64,000 nucleotides of DNA from Bradyrhizobium diazoefficiens (GTDB taxonomy: Bacteria > Pseudomonadota > Alphaproteobacteria > Rhizobiales > Xanthobacteraceae): contig NZ_JAFCJJ010000035.1 of NCBI RefSeq assembly GCF_018131015.1, positions 1 through 64,000 on the forward strand. Reading direction: 5' to 3'. Made by a program: the position numbers and the translations under genes. Shown piece after piece: positions 35,235 through 45,600 of this stretch. The stretch's first letter is position 1; every line of letters starts with the position of its first letter. Under the pieces are notes generated by a model. That model was not told the origin of the DNA and ran no database searches. It saw only the letters and a list, made by a program, of their open reading frames with translations.

Positions 35235-36074
35235 TTAGCCGACCGGCGCATCGGGCGCAGGAGCTGCGTCCGCGACCGGTTTGGGACGCCCCTTCCGGAA
35301 ATAGATGGGCGCAAACGCTTCTTTCTGATTCAGCTCGAGCTGACCTTCCCGCACCAGTTCCAGCGCGGCGGCGAAGCTCGAAGCGAACACGGTGGCGCGC
35401 TGCGTCGGATCGGCGACGTGCCGGATCAGGAAATCGTCGAGAACGCCCCAGTCATCCTGCTCGCTGATGCTGCCGACCAGCCGCTCCAGCGTCGCGCGCG
35501 CCTCGGCGAGCGACCACACCGTGCGCTTGGCGAGATGGACGCTGGCCAGCACACGCGACTGGCGCTGTGCGGCATAGGCGGTGAGCAGGTCGTACAGCGT
35601 CGCCGTGTATTTCGGATGCTTGATCTCGGCGATGCGCTCGGGCTCGCCGCGCGGAAAGATGTCGCGCAGCAATTGCTGCCTGTTCATCAGCCGGTTGGCG
35701 GCCTCGCGAATGGCTTCAAGGCGGCGCAGCCGGTTGGCGAGCGCGGTGGCCATCTGCTCGGCGCTCGGACCCTCCGCCGTCGGCGGCTCCGGCAGCAGCA
35801 GGCGCGATTTCAGGAAGGCAAGCCAGGCCGCCATCACCAGGTAATCGGCGGCAAGCTCGAGCCGGATTTTCCGCGCCGCCTCGATGAAGTGCAGATACTG
35901 GTCGGCCAGCGCCAGGATCGAGATCTTGGAGAGGTCGACCTTCTGCTGCCGCGCCAGCGCGAGCAAAAGGTCGAGCGGACCTTCATACCCCTCGACGTCG
36001 ACCACCAATGCCGGCTCGCCCTCGGCGAGCTCTGCAGGCCGCCCGGTTTCAAACGATAGAATTTCTGCGGTCAT
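35235..36074 (-). CDS. scpA: Segregation and condensation protein ScpA (kleisin)
   Basis: A 279-residue kleisin that bridges the SMC head domains. The N-terminal YEGPLDLLLALARQQKVDLSKI is diagnostic, with the conserved YLVMAAWLAFLKSRLLLP helix following. The C-terminal winged-helix half interacts with the SMC head. It overlaps nagZ by four bases, showing coupling. Confidence 0.95.
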   Translation of the reverse strand: MTAEILSFETGRPAELAEGEPALVVDVEGYEGPLDLLLALARQQKVDLSKISILALADQYLHFIEAARKIRLELAADYLVMAAWLAFLKSRLLLPEPPTAEGPSAEQMATALANRLRRLEAIREAANRLMNRQQLLRDIFPRGEPERIAEIKHPKYTATLYDLLTAYAAQRQSRVLASVHLAKRTVWSLAEARATLERLVGSISEQDDWGVLDDFLIRHVADPTQRATVFASSFAAALELVREGQLELNQKEAFAPIYFRKGRPKPVADAAPAPDAPVG

Positions 36075-37099
36075 GCCGATGCCGTGTTTGCCCGTGCGAT
36101 CAATGCGTCAAGTTCCGCGCGCGCGGCCGCCCGATCGAACGGACGCGGTGCCTTGCGCGTGGCGAGCGCGGCGTTCGCCCGCGCAAGCGCCCTGCCCGAC
36201 AATTCAGGTGTCTGGCCGGCGACCTCGCGCATCTCGTCGATGTTGCCGTTGCAATGCAGCGCCATGTCGCAGCCGGCCGCGAAGATGGCGCGCGTCCGCT
36301 CGGCGATGCTGCCCGCCAGCGCGTTCATCGACACGTCATCACTCATCAACAGACCCTGGAACCCGATTGCACCACGAATCACCTGCGCAATCATTGTCGC
36401 AGAAGTCGTCGCCGGATGGGCGGGGTCGACCGCGCTAAACACAACATGTGCAGTCATGGCCATCGGCAGGTCGGCGAGCGGCTTGAATGCGGCGAAGTCG
36501 GTCCGTTCGAGCTCGTCCCTCGACGTATCGACCGTCGGCAGCTTGTGGTGGCTGTCCGCGGTGGCCCGACCATGGCCGGGGATATGCTTGAGCACCGGCA
36601 GGACGCCGCCCTGCTCCAGGCCCTCCGTCACCGCACGGGCGATTGCCGCGACCTTGCCCGGTTCGGTGCCGTAGGCCCGGTTCCCGATAACGGCGTCGGC
36701 ACCCGCCACCGGGACGTCCGCCAGCGGCAGGCAGTCGACGGTAATTCCGAGATCAGCGAGGTCGGCTGCGATCAATCGGGCGCTGAGGCGTGCAGCCGTG
36801 AGCCCCAAGCCCGAATCAATGTCGTACAGGGCTGCGAAAATCGCGCCCGGCGGATAGACCGGCCAGTGCGGCGGCCCGAGCCGCTGCACCCGTCCGCCTT
36901 CCTGGTCGATCAGGACGGGAGCATCAGTGGCGCCCGCCACCGTCCGCAATTCCGCAACCAATGCCGCGACTTGAGCAGGCGTTGCGACATTGCGCTTGAA
37001 CAGGATGAAGCCCCACGGGCGCTCGGCGCGGATGAACTCCCGCTCGACGGCGGTCAGTTCGGTTCCGGATACGCCGGTGATGAAGGCCCGCGTGCTCAT
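36071..37099 (-). CDS. nagZ: Beta-N-acetylhexosaminidase NagZ (GH3)
   Basis: A 342-residue glycoside hydrolase family 3 enzyme that removes GlcNAc from 1,6-anhydro-MurNAc peptides in peptidoglycan recycling. PVLIDQEGGRVQRL is the family signature, KHIPGHGRATADSHHKLP the catalytic His/Asp loop, and LLMSDDVSMNAL contains the nucleophile Asp. It is cytoplasmic, with no signal peptide, and translationally coupled to scpA. Confidence 0.97.
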   Translation of the reverse strand: MSTRAFITGVSGTELTAVEREFIRAERPWGFILFKRNVATPAQVAALVAELRTVAGATDAPVLIDQEGGRVQRLGPPHWPVYPPGAIFAALYDIDSGLGLTAARLSARLIAADLADLGITVDCLPLADVPVAGADAVIGNRAYGTEPGKVAAIARAVTEGLEQGGVLPVLKHIPGHGRATADSHHKLPTVDTSRDELERTDFAAFKPLADLPMAMTAHVVFSAVDPAHPATTSATMIAQVIRGAIGFQGLLMSDDVSMNALAGSIAERTRAIFAAGCDMALHCNGNIDEMREVAGQTPELSGRALARANAALATRKAPRPFDRAAARAELDALIARANTASA

Positions 37100-37151
37100 A
37101 ACGGCCGATTAACCCTGCCCCGTCAGGGGGTCAAGGAAACGGCGGATAATA

Positions 37152-38687
37152 CTACGGGATAAAGCACTGCCCGCCGGCAGCCTTCAGCTCGGTGCAGAAC
37201 TGCGCAGCTTCCGCCCGCGTCCGGTAAGGCCCGACCATGGCGCGGTATGTGACCTTGCCGCTCGACAGCGTGGTACGCTGGATTACCGGCGACCGCGAGC
37301 CGAGGACTGACTGGTACTTGCCCTGGGTGACGCGGAACGATTCCTTGGCCGCAGCCTCGCTGTCCTGCGACGAAATCGAGACCATGAAACCGCCGCCGCT
37401 CTCGGGCGCCGCGCCCGGCGCGATCTGCGTCGGATTGGTCGCAGCCATCCGCTGCGGCGGCTCCGCGGGCGCCGCCTGCGGGGCCAGCGACATCGGCTGA
37501 TTGACGCTGGCATTGGCCGAGGTCGGCGGATTGCGCGGCGCGGCAGCCGGCTTGGGAGGCGCTGATGGCTTGGGGGCCGCCGCGGGTGCTGCAGCCTGCG
37601 GCGCCGCATCAGTCTGGTCGCCCTTCACCGTCACGACCCTGACCGGGCGCGGCGTGGTATTCATCGTGCCATTGCTGGAAACCGGGCCGGCGCTCGGCGG
37701 CGGAACCGTAGACGGCGACACGCTCGCGACCGGCGGCGGATTCGCATTCTGGTTCAGCGGCGGAAACACCACGCGGGGGCCGCCAACCTTGGCATTGACG
37801 TCGACGGGCGCCTCCTCGCGCGGCACGATCTTCTCGCTGCCGTCTCCGCTCACCATCCGATCGGGCACCTTGGGCGAGGCGTCGGTCGGTGCCGGCACGA
37901 CCTTGGTCGGGGTGTTGTCGGCCTTGATGATCGGCGGTTCGCCGCTCCGCGGCGAGCCCATATAGGTCTTGTAGGCGAAGGCGGCCCCGGTCCCGACCAC
38001 GGCAAGCGCCAGGATGGCCGCAACCGTCATCATGCCGCCGCGCGGCTTCTTCGGCTCGTCGAGGTCGGCCTCGGGATAGTCGCTCTGGAACGCATAGGGA
38101 TCGTCCGGATAGGCCGGCTCGCGCTGAAAATCCTGCTCGCCAGACTCAAGGCGGCCATACAGCGCGTCGTCATAGCGCGACGGATCGGGCTGCTGGTAAG
38201 GCTCCTGATAGGCCTCGGTCTGATGCACTGGGTCCTGATGCGCCGGCTGCTGATAGGCCTGATCCTGATAGGCCTGCGGCTGGTGGAAATCGGACTCCTG
38301 GACGGCCGGCTGAGCCGCGTAGCGATGCAGCGGATGCACCGGATTCACGGTGGCGGCATAGCTGGGCTCCGGCGCGGGGGTTGGCTGCGGCTGCACATTG
38401 GCGCGCCGCATCCAGGACGGCGGCGAAGGCGGCGCCAGTTCGGCGTAGTCCTGGCCGTCCTGCTGATCGTCATAGTCCGGATAGTGTTGGGCCGGTTCCT
38501 GATAGGGCGCAGGTGCCGGTGCCGCCGGCGGCCGTGCAGCCGGGCGTCCCTGCGCGGCAAAGGGATCGGTCTGCCCGATCAGTCGGGCGAGTTCGGCCAG
38601 AGGATCACTCTCCGCCTTCCCATGCTGATCGCCACCGCGACCAAAGTCATCGGAAGGAAACGGTCTGTCCTGATATCGATCGGCCAT
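37152..38687 (-). CDS. SPOR domain protein
   Basis: A 511-residue bitopic protein. The long cytoplasmic N-terminus (about 215 residues, rich in Gln/Pro/Tyr/Asp repeats) is followed by one membrane helix (MTVAAILALAVVGTGAAFAYK), a Pro/Ala-rich periplasmic linker and a C-terminal SPOR domain (about residues 435-511: FMVSISSQDSEAAAKESFR, then VGPYRTRAEAAQFCTELKAA) that binds denuded septal glycan. It probably localises to division sites. The start MADRYQDRPF at 38687 was preferred over an ATG at 38762. Confidence 0.88.
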   Translation of the reverse strand: MADRYQDRPFPSDDFGRGGDQHGKAESDPLAELARLIGQTDPFAAQGRPAARPPAAPAPAPYQEPAQHYPDYDDQQDGQDYAELAPPSPPSWMRRANVQPQPTPAPEPSYAATVNPVHPLHRYAAQPAVQESDFHQPQAYQDQAYQQPAHQDPVHQTEAYQEPYQQPDPSRYDDALYGRLESGEQDFQREPAYPDDPYAFQSDYPEADLDEPKKPRGGMMTVAAILALAVVGTGAAFAYKTYMGSPRSGEPPIIKADNTPTKVVPAPTDASPKVPDRMVSGDGSEKIVPREEAPVDVNAKVGGPRVVFPPLNQNANPPPVASVSPSTVPPPSAGPVSSNGTMNTTPRPVRVVTVKGDQTDAAPQAAAPAAAPKPSAPPKPAAAPRNPPTSANASVNQPMSLAPQAAPAEPPQRMAATNPTQIAPGAAPESGGGFMVSISSQDSEAAAKESFRVTQGKYQSVLGSRSPVIQRTTLSSGKVTYRAMVGPYRTRAEAAQFCTELKAAGGQCFIP

Positions 38688-38829
38688 CGTGATGATGCGT
38701 CCCTTCGGGAAAGCCGCGCGCCCCTCGACCAAGGCGCAGCTTTCGACCCACAAGGCTGTCAACCAAATCTAAGCGATCCGGCTTCTGCCGGTAGCCCCCA
38801 CATTCCCCTTCAGCAGTCCGCCCCCGCAA

Positions 38830-40620
38830 CTACCGCATCTCGTCCGGGGCATGGACGCCGAGGATGGCGAGGCCCGATGCCAGGACAGAGACGACGCCCT
38901 GGACCATCGCCAGTCGCGCCTTTGTAAGCTCTGCATCATTATTGATAATGAAGCGTAAATAGGGCAAGTCACGCCCCTTCGTCCAAAGTGCATGAAATTC
39001 GCTGGCTAAATCATAGAGATAAAAAGCAATTCGGTGCGGCTCGTGGGCGCTGGCCGCCGCTTCCAGCATGCGCGGATAAATTGCGAGCCGCTTGAGAAGG
39101 TCGAGCTCCACCGGGTCGGACAGCCGTTCCACCGCCGACTCACTGAGCCAGGCGATTCGGCTTGCTGTATCCTCCGGCAGTTCGGGGAACACCTCGGCGC
39201 GCGCGTTGCGGAAGATCGAGTGGCCGCGGGCGTGGCCATACTGGACGTAGAACACCGGATTGTCGCGCGACTGTTCCATGACCTTGGCGAGGTCGAAGTC
39301 GAGCACCGCGTCGTTCTTGCGGTACAGCATCATGAAGCGGACGGCGTCCTGGCCGACTTCATCCACCACCTCACGCAGGGTGACGAAGTCCCCGCTCCGC
39401 TTGGACATTTTCACCGGCTCGCCATTGCGCAGGAGTTTTACGAGCTGGACGATCTTGACGTCGAGCGCCCCCTTGCCGGAGGTCGTCGCCTTCACCGCCG
39501 CCTCCATCCGCTTGATGTAGCCGCCATGGTCGGCGCCCCAGACGTCGATCATCTCGGCAAAGCCGCGGTCGAACTTGTTCTTGTGATAGGCGATGTCGGA
39601 AGCGAAGTAGGTATAGGAATTGTCCGACTTGATCAGCGGACGATCGACGTCGTCGCCGTAGGCGGTGGCCTTGAACAGCAACTGCTCGCGGTCTTCCCAG
39701 TCCTCGACCGGCGCGCCCTTCGGCGGCGGCAGGCGGCCTTCATAGATATCGCCCTTGGCGCGCAGGAACTCGATGGTCTCGGCAACCTTGTTGTTGCCGG
39801 TCTCGATCAGCGAGCGCTCGGAGAAGAAGACGTCGTGGCGGATGTTGAGGGCGGCGAGATCGTCCTTGATCTCGTCCATCATCATCGCGATCGCCTTGGC
39901 GCGAACCGTCGGCAGCCATTCGGCCTCGCTCTTCGCGAGCAGCTTGTCGCCGTGCTCCTTCGCCAGCGCCGCGCCAACCGGCTTCAGATAGTCGCCGGGA
40001 TAGAGTCCTTCCGGAATCGCACCGATGTCCTCGCCGAGCGCCTCGCGGTAGCGGAGGAAGGCGGAGCGCGCGAGCACGTCGACCTGGGCGCCGGCGTCGT
40101 TGATGTAATATTCGCGCGTGACGTCGTAGCCGCCGAACTGGAGCAGGCTCGCCAGCGCATCGCCGAACACCGCGCCGCGGCAATGGCCGACATGCATCGG
40201 CCCGGTCGGGTTGGCCGAGACGTATTCGACATTGACCTTGGCGCCGCCCCGGAGGCGGCCGTAATCGGCACCTTCGCGCAGCACCGTCCGCAGCGCCTCG
40301 GCCCAGGCGGCGGGCTTCAGCGTCAGGTTGATGAAGCCGGGGCCTGCGACGTCGACCTTGGCGATCAGCGCATCGGCGCGCAGCCGCCCGGCGATCTGCT
40401 CGGCGAGGTCGCGGGGCTTTGCCTTGGCCTCTTTCGCCAGCACCATGGCGGCGTTGGTCGCCATGTCGCCATGGGTGGCATCGCGCGGCGGCTCGACCAC
40501 CACGCGCGAGAAGTCGATGCCCTCGGGCCAGCAGGCATCGGCCGCGAGCGCGCGGCAGGCGGCGTGCACGCGCGCGAGCACGTCGGCGAACAGGTGCAGG
40601 GCTGAGGATGTCTCGGGCAT
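38830..40620 (-). CDS. argS: Arginyl-tRNA synthetase
   Basis: A 596-residue class I aminoacyl-tRNA synthetase. The HIGH motif appears as PTGPMHVGHCRGAVF and the KMSKS motif as VKMSKRSGDFVTL. The DALR-type anticodon domain makes up the last 130 residues. Length is normal. Confidence 0.98.
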   Translation of the reverse strand: MPETSSALHLFADVLARVHAACRALAADACWPEGIDFSRVVVEPPRDATHGDMATNAAMVLAKEAKAKPRDLAEQIAGRLRADALIAKVDVAGPGFINLTLKPAAWAEALRTVLREGADYGRLRGGAKVNVEYVSANPTGPMHVGHCRGAVFGDALASLLQFGGYDVTREYYINDAGAQVDVLARSAFLRYREALGEDIGAIPEGLYPGDYLKPVGAALAKEHGDKLLAKSEAEWLPTVRAKAIAMMMDEIKDDLAALNIRHDVFFSERSLIETGNNKVAETIEFLRAKGDIYEGRLPPPKGAPVEDWEDREQLLFKATAYGDDVDRPLIKSDNSYTYFASDIAYHKNKFDRGFAEMIDVWGADHGGYIKRMEAAVKATTSGKGALDVKIVQLVKLLRNGEPVKMSKRSGDFVTLREVVDEVGQDAVRFMMLYRKNDAVLDFDLAKVMEQSRDNPVFYVQYGHARGHSIFRNARAEVFPELPEDTASRIAWLSESAVERLSDPVELDLLKRLAIYPRMLEAAASAHEPHRIAFYLYDLASEFHALWTKGRDLPYLRFIINNDAELTKARLAMVQGVVSVLASGLAILGVHAPDEMR

Positions 40621-40629
40621 GGCCGCCGC

Positions 40630-41838
40630 CTAACGCAAATCGGGGGTCGAGTCAAAGAGCCGCTGGTGCTCGGTCAGGGCGAAACGGTCGGTCATCCCGG
40701 CAATGAAATTACCGATCCGGCGGGCGCGGTCACCCTGGTTGTCCGCCTCCGCCCCCGCGAGCCATTCCGGCGGCAATTCGTCCGGCGACTTCAGGTACTT
40801 CGCGAACAGGTCGAACAGAATCTGCTCGGCCTCCCCCATCACCCGCATCACCCGCTTGTGGCGGTACATGTGCTGGTAGAGATAGCGCTTGATGGCGGCC
40901 TCCTCCTCGGCCACCGCGGCCGGGAACGCGATCAGCGCCCGGCTCTGCTGGCGCACGTCCTGGGCCGATTGCGGCTTCACCGCGGCGAGGTTTTTCTCGG
41001 CCTCCGCAAACACGGCGCTGATCAAATGCGAGATCAGCTCGCGCACGAGCTCGGCGCCGCGCCTGACGTCCTCGAGCGCGGGATAATGCGCCGAGGTCTC
41101 GGCGATGATCTCCGCGGTGAGCGGCATCACCTTGAGATCGTCGAGGTGGAACAGGCCGGCGCGCAGGCCGTCGTCGATGTCGTGGGCGTCATAGGCGATG
41201 TCGTCGGCAATCGCGGCGACCTGCGCCTCCAGCGAGGCGAAGCTCCACAATTCGAGGTCATGGGCCCTGGTGTAGTCGGCAATGCCGACGGGAATGCCGT
41301 GCTCGCGATAACGCCCGACCGGCGCGCCGCTGCGGTCGGTCAGCGGCCCGTTGTGCTTGACGATGCCCTCCAGCGACTCCCAGGTCAGGTTCAGCCCGTC
41401 GAATTCGGGATAGCGGTGCTCGAGCGCGGCGACGACGCGGAGCGCCTGGGCATTGTGGTCGAAGCCGCCGAACTCCTTCAGGCAGGCGTCCAGCGCCCGC
41501 TCGCCGGCGTGCCCGAACGGCGGATGGCCGAGATCGTGGGCGAGCGCCAGCGTCTCGGTGAGGTCCTCATCCAGCCCGAGCTGACGGGCGAGCGCGCGGG
41601 CGACCTGCGCCACCTCCAGCGAATGGGTCAGCCGGGTGCGGTAGTGGTCGCCCTCGTGGAACACGAACACCTGGGTCTTGTACTTCAGGCGGCGAAAGGC
41701 GGTGGAATGGATCACCCGGTCGCAATCGCGCCGGAACGGGCTGCGGGTCCGGCTCGGCGGCTCGGCGACCAGCCGGCCGCGGCTGCGATCGGGGTCGCAG
41801 GCATAAAGCGCGCGGGGGGCTGCCATTCCGACGGACAC
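40630..41838 (-). CDS. dgt: dGTPase-like HD-domain triphosphohydrolase
   Basis: A 402-residue HD-domain phosphohydrolase of the dGTP triphosphohydrolase-like subfamily. HD-domain metal ligands are THSLEVAQ, LALAHDLGHPPFGHAGE and the later DIAYDAHDIDD. The start was placed at GTG 41838 (encoding MSVGMAAP); an ATG at 41826 is equally usable. It cleaves dNTPs to deoxynucleoside and triphosphate. The gap to argS is 9 bases, so they are co-transcribed. Confidence 0.93.
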   Translation of the reverse strand: MSVGMAAPRALYACDPDRSRGRLVAEPPSRTRSPFRRDCDRVIHSTAFRRLKYKTQVFVFHEGDHYRTRLTHSLEVAQVARALARQLGLDEDLTETLALAHDLGHPPFGHAGERALDACLKEFGGFDHNAQALRVVAALEHRYPEFDGLNLTWESLEGIVKHNGPLTDRSGAPVGRYREHGIPVGIADYTRAHDLELWSFASLEAQVAAIADDIAYDAHDIDDGLRAGLFHLDDLKVMPLTAEIIAETSAHYPALEDVRRGAELVRELISHLISAVFAEAEKNLAAVKPQSAQDVRQQSRALIAFPAAVAEEEAAIKRYLYQHMYRHKRVMRVMGEAEQILFDLFAKYLKSPDELPPEWLAGAEADNQGDRARRIGNFIAGMTDRFALTEHQRLFDSTPDLR

Positions 41839-41955
41839 GGCGAATTTAGTCCCGATCAATTGATTCTGCGTATTCTGACACTTAACTATGTCGGGCACGG
41901 GATACCAATGGGCAAGTGAAGTTGGTATGACCGCAGGGCCTATCGGAGACGAGCC

Positions 41956-42285
41956 ATGACGACCGCCGTGACCATCAGTGACCGGGCCGCACGCCGGATC
42001 GGGGAGATCCTCAAGGGCGAAGGCTCCGGCGCGATGCTGCGCATCTCCGTCGAAGGCGGCGGCTGCTCCGGCTTCCAGTACAAGTTCGACATCGACCGCG
42101 ACCGTACCGACGACGATCTCGTCATCGAGCAGGAGAACGCAGTGGTGCTGGTCGATTCCGCCTCGCAGCCGTTCCTGGCGGGGTCGCAGGTCGACTTTGT
42201 CGACGATTTGATCGGCGCCTCGTTCCGCGTCAACAATCCCAACGCGACCGCATCCTGCGGCTGCGGGACCAGCTTTTCGGTCTAG
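41956..42285 (+). CDS. erpA: Iron-sulfur cluster insertion protein ErpA
   Basis: A 109-residue A-type carrier that delivers Fe-S clusters to apoproteins. The three ligands are Cys37-like in EGGGCSGFQYKF and the CGCGTSF pair near the C-terminus. It is divergent from dgt, with 117 bases between the two starts. It is the last core gene before the accessory stretch. Confidence 0.93.
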   Translation: MTTAVTISDRAARRIGEILKGEGSGAMLRISVEGGGCSGFQYKFDIDRDRTDDDLVIEQENAVVLVDSASQPFLAGSQVDFVDDLIGASFRVNNPNATASCGCGTSFSV

Positions 42286-42322
42286 GGTGACTCAAAATCT
42301 GGAAAACAACCCCATGCACCGA

Positions 42323-42352
42323 TGCCAGCAAGCTGGCACGATTACGCTTTTT
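42323..42352 (+). terminator. Weak terminator after erpA
   Basis: A TGCCAG-CAAG-CTGGCA hairpin, followed nine bases later by CTTTTT. The stem is short and the tract is offset, so efficiency is uncertain. Confidence 0.45.
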
Positions 42353-42371
42353 CTGATTTAGCGAAATTCAT

Positions 42372-42401
42372 TTGACACGTCGGGCAAAACAGGGGTAGTA
42401 T
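42372..42401 (+). promoter_or_regulatory. Sigma-70-type promoter with no obvious gene downstream
   Basis: TTGACA at 42372-42377 and TAGTAT at 42396-42401, separated by 18 bases: a near-consensus pair by alphaproteobacterial standards. Transcription would run towards the 3' end of the convergent NACHT gene, so the product could be a small or antisense RNA. Confidence 0.5.
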
Positions 42402-42630
42402 AGGATCATCGCGAGGTCCCCAAGCGTTGGGGCTTGCCGGACCAACGCGCGGCGGCTTCGATACAACCTGACGGCGGAGCGGCTCCTATCGCAATCCAAT
42501 CCTTCGAGACAGTTGAATTCTCATCGGCGGCGCAATTTGCATACAAACGGAACGTTAGGGCTCGCCTTTGAGAGCCCTGCGACAATGATTGCTTCTGAGA
42601 AGCGGTATTGGCTCCTAGAGGCACTTGGCA

Positions 42631-45600
42631 TTACTTATCGCTTTCGTACCGGTGGCGACGAGGAACGAGCCTCAGGCCCTTGTCATCCTCCAGCACCTTC
42701 AAGCCCAATTTTGAAGAAATCGATTCGACCGCTTGGAAGACACTCGAGTAGGTGTCGTCAAATCGGCGCGATCTTTCCAAGAGGTATTCCAGCGCCGCCG
42801 GCGTGCCAATTGCGCCGATGTGATAGATTGCCCCCAGTTCGGCATTGGAATCGGAATTCTCAGCCAAGTGAATTGCGGTCTGGAGATCAAGATAGAGTCT
42901 CTGCCGCGCCAGTTCGTCGATCGCTGAGCGAATGCGATAGTTCAACGGATTCTCGTGCGTTCTCGTATCTCTCGTTCGAATGACATCGCCCGCCAGTTCG
43001 CGCAATCTATCTGCAGCTCTCGCCAGGCGATGGCGCGCCGCCAATTCGGTCATGGCGAGGTTGTCGGCGAGATCGAAATGCGTCTTGGTCCACCACTCTT
43101 CGAGCAACGCAAGTAAATCGGTGAAGGACGGGTGGGGCGGCACTGGCCGAAGTACACCGCCGTCGTAGGTCGGCCGCTCGTACTTATAAGTAGCACCGGT
43201 TAGGAATGCGCCTGCAAACCGGACCTTTTCTTCGGGAGTGAGCGTTCGCGCACGTAGCGCAGCGATAATGCGATCGCCCATAGATCGTTCTGGATAGAGA
43301 GAGAGCGCATTGAGCAAGCGCGCCGCGTGCGGCGTCGGCAGATCGGCGAACTGGTCGAGAAGATGCTCGAAGGCAGGGCGATGCCCGAAGTCGGCTGCCC
43401 GCACTAGCATTCGCGCGCGAACATCCGGCGACAAACCGGTATCCGTATAGAGACCTGCCAGAAATTGAGTCTGATAAGTTTCCTCAGGAAATACATCGCC
43501 TAGATGATCGATGATCCCGAAATGTGCTTCTCGAGGCAGTGACGCGTCGCGTAGCAAAGCTTCTACGTGAGTTGCCGCGCCGCTCATGCGCCCCAGCGCC
43601 CGAATTGCTGCCCAATGATCGCTGGCGCGCTCTTGCGAAAGCGCCTCGCGCGCTAGCATCCAGAACAAGGGCGTCGGGGGCCCGCCTAGCAGGCCGATCG
43701 CGGCGAGCCTGATGCCTACAGGAAGATCGATGTCCTCGATGGCTTGGCGCAGATCCTGCTGACTTATTCCACTGGGCTTCAATTGGCCGATCAGTGCCGC
43801 CGCGGCCCAGACGTCATCTCCATAAGCGCCGGAGCGGACCGCACCTAGGTATAGGCGAAATGCCTTATCCGGTATACGGTTCACGGCGATCTGAAAATCG
43901 CCAAGATGGGCGAGGTAGGTTGGGCGCTTTAGATAGCTTGAGAGAACGTCAAGCGTTAGGACGTCGTCGCTAAGCCGCGACAGGATTGCGTCGGCACCTT
44001 CGCGCAGCACGCTGCGGCGTCGCAGCGCCTCGCGAACCGCCGGCCCTGGGGGACTGCTCCATCCGTCGTCGATCAACTGCCCGACGCGTTTTGCCGTGCG
44101 GAAACTTTGCCGGTGCCATATCTTCGCGAGACGCTCTCCGACCGACGCACGTACGGTATCCGCGCACGGCATGCCATTGAGGATGCAATGGGCCAGAAGC
44201 CGCGTAGTCGTCGCGAACGCGTCGTCTTCCGCGTCGAGCAGGTCCTGCACGACCTGTGTGCTGTCCGGCAACCGCTCAAGTGCGAACTGAACGGCCTGGG
44301 CCCATGGACGCTGGACCGCTTGCGCCGCCCGTTTCGGTACTTCGCTCGAATGCTTGTCTGCCAGTTCCTGACCGGCGAGGTACTCTTGGACAATTGGGAA
44401 TGGGAAGCCGAGCCGGCCGCTGACCGGCCTACTTAAGATCCCGCAGCGGAGGGCGTCGTCGAACAATGTCTCCGATGGGGCCGCCGGCGATGCGTAGGTT
44501 GCGAGCAGTCTACGGACGTCGCGCTCGCTTGTACCGATCGCGCCGGATTCGAGAAGCTTGTAGGCTAGATCCTGCATCGCGTCGCGCAACAGCTCGGGGT
44601 CGGCCGCGCGCCTTGCTTCCTTGTGCTCCTCTGGTCGGAACAGCGTCTTGAGGTAGGATTCGATCAACTCGGTCCTGCGCTTGGGAATCGGATCGCCCGA
44701 CTTCCAGGTAGCAAGCAGAAGCGCAAGGAACAGCGGGATGCGGACCAGCCGCTCGAGTTCCGGATAGGCGGTCACCCGTCCGATAAGGCTCTCCGCTTCA
44801 TAATCCCCGATGGCCGGCTGGACAACTTTGGCGAAGGCTGCGATCTCGCTGTTCTTCAGAGGTCGGAGTTCCAACTTCTCGGCCTCGAAGCCGGCGGGGA
44901 GCACAGCGAGATCGCGCACTGTCAGCATCCAGGGAATGGCGGGAAAGCGGTTGGCGAAGCGCTCGAACTTTTGAACGACGGCGACCCGCCCTGTGAGGGG
45001 CACCTCGTCGAGACCGTCGAGCATGATCAGCGCGGAGCCGGTTTCGCATAGGCGCGTCCAGTCTATGGCGACAGCGAACTGCGCGTTGAACGGGCCGTTC
45101 AGGTATTGCAAGATATCGAGGCCGCTCTCGCTGAGTGCCGAAAGCGGCAGTATCGCCGGAACAAGAGTGCTCTCACGCGCCGTTCTCTCAGCGAGGGCGA
45201 CGAGCAGCGCGCTCTTCCCGAACCCAGGTCCGGCGTGGACGATGCATTGTGCCAGTTGAGGTGACGGAAAAAGCCGAAGGTCGAACTCCGCGGCGGCCGG
45301 ATCATCCCGCTCAAAAAAAAGCTCGTCCTCGAAATCGACGTACTCGCGCCGGCTGCAAATCGCGCGTGGCCAATGAAACGCTCTTGCCGCATGTCCACCG
45401 ATCGAAGTTCCAGGCACTGCGATCGTGTGCCGCGAAACCACCGTCAAATATGCTGGCAGCCCCCAATGCTTTGGCGGATCGAGGCGGACGGAATGCTCGC
45501 TCCTCAACCTCGCGCGCAGCGCCGCGGCCTGAAACTGTTGGCGCTTGGCGGCACCCTCGCCTGCAATCGCTTGTAGGATCGAAAGCAGCGTCGCTGGTGG

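Larger units (their letters stand above)
42286..42630. other. Intergenic region between erpA and the NACHT gene
   Basis: No reliable gene. It contains a weak terminator for erpA and a good plus-strand promoter (separate entries). A hairpin-rich segment at about 42413-42441 follows the promoter. Several short open frames run through it, but none has a ribosome binding site or a recognisable product. Confidence 0.5.

Noticed and set aside
42513..42983. 156-residue plus-strand open frame upstream/antisense to the NACHT gene
   Set aside because: Most of it is antisense to the 3' end of the NACHT-type gene, and the remainder lacks a start site and recognisable similarity.
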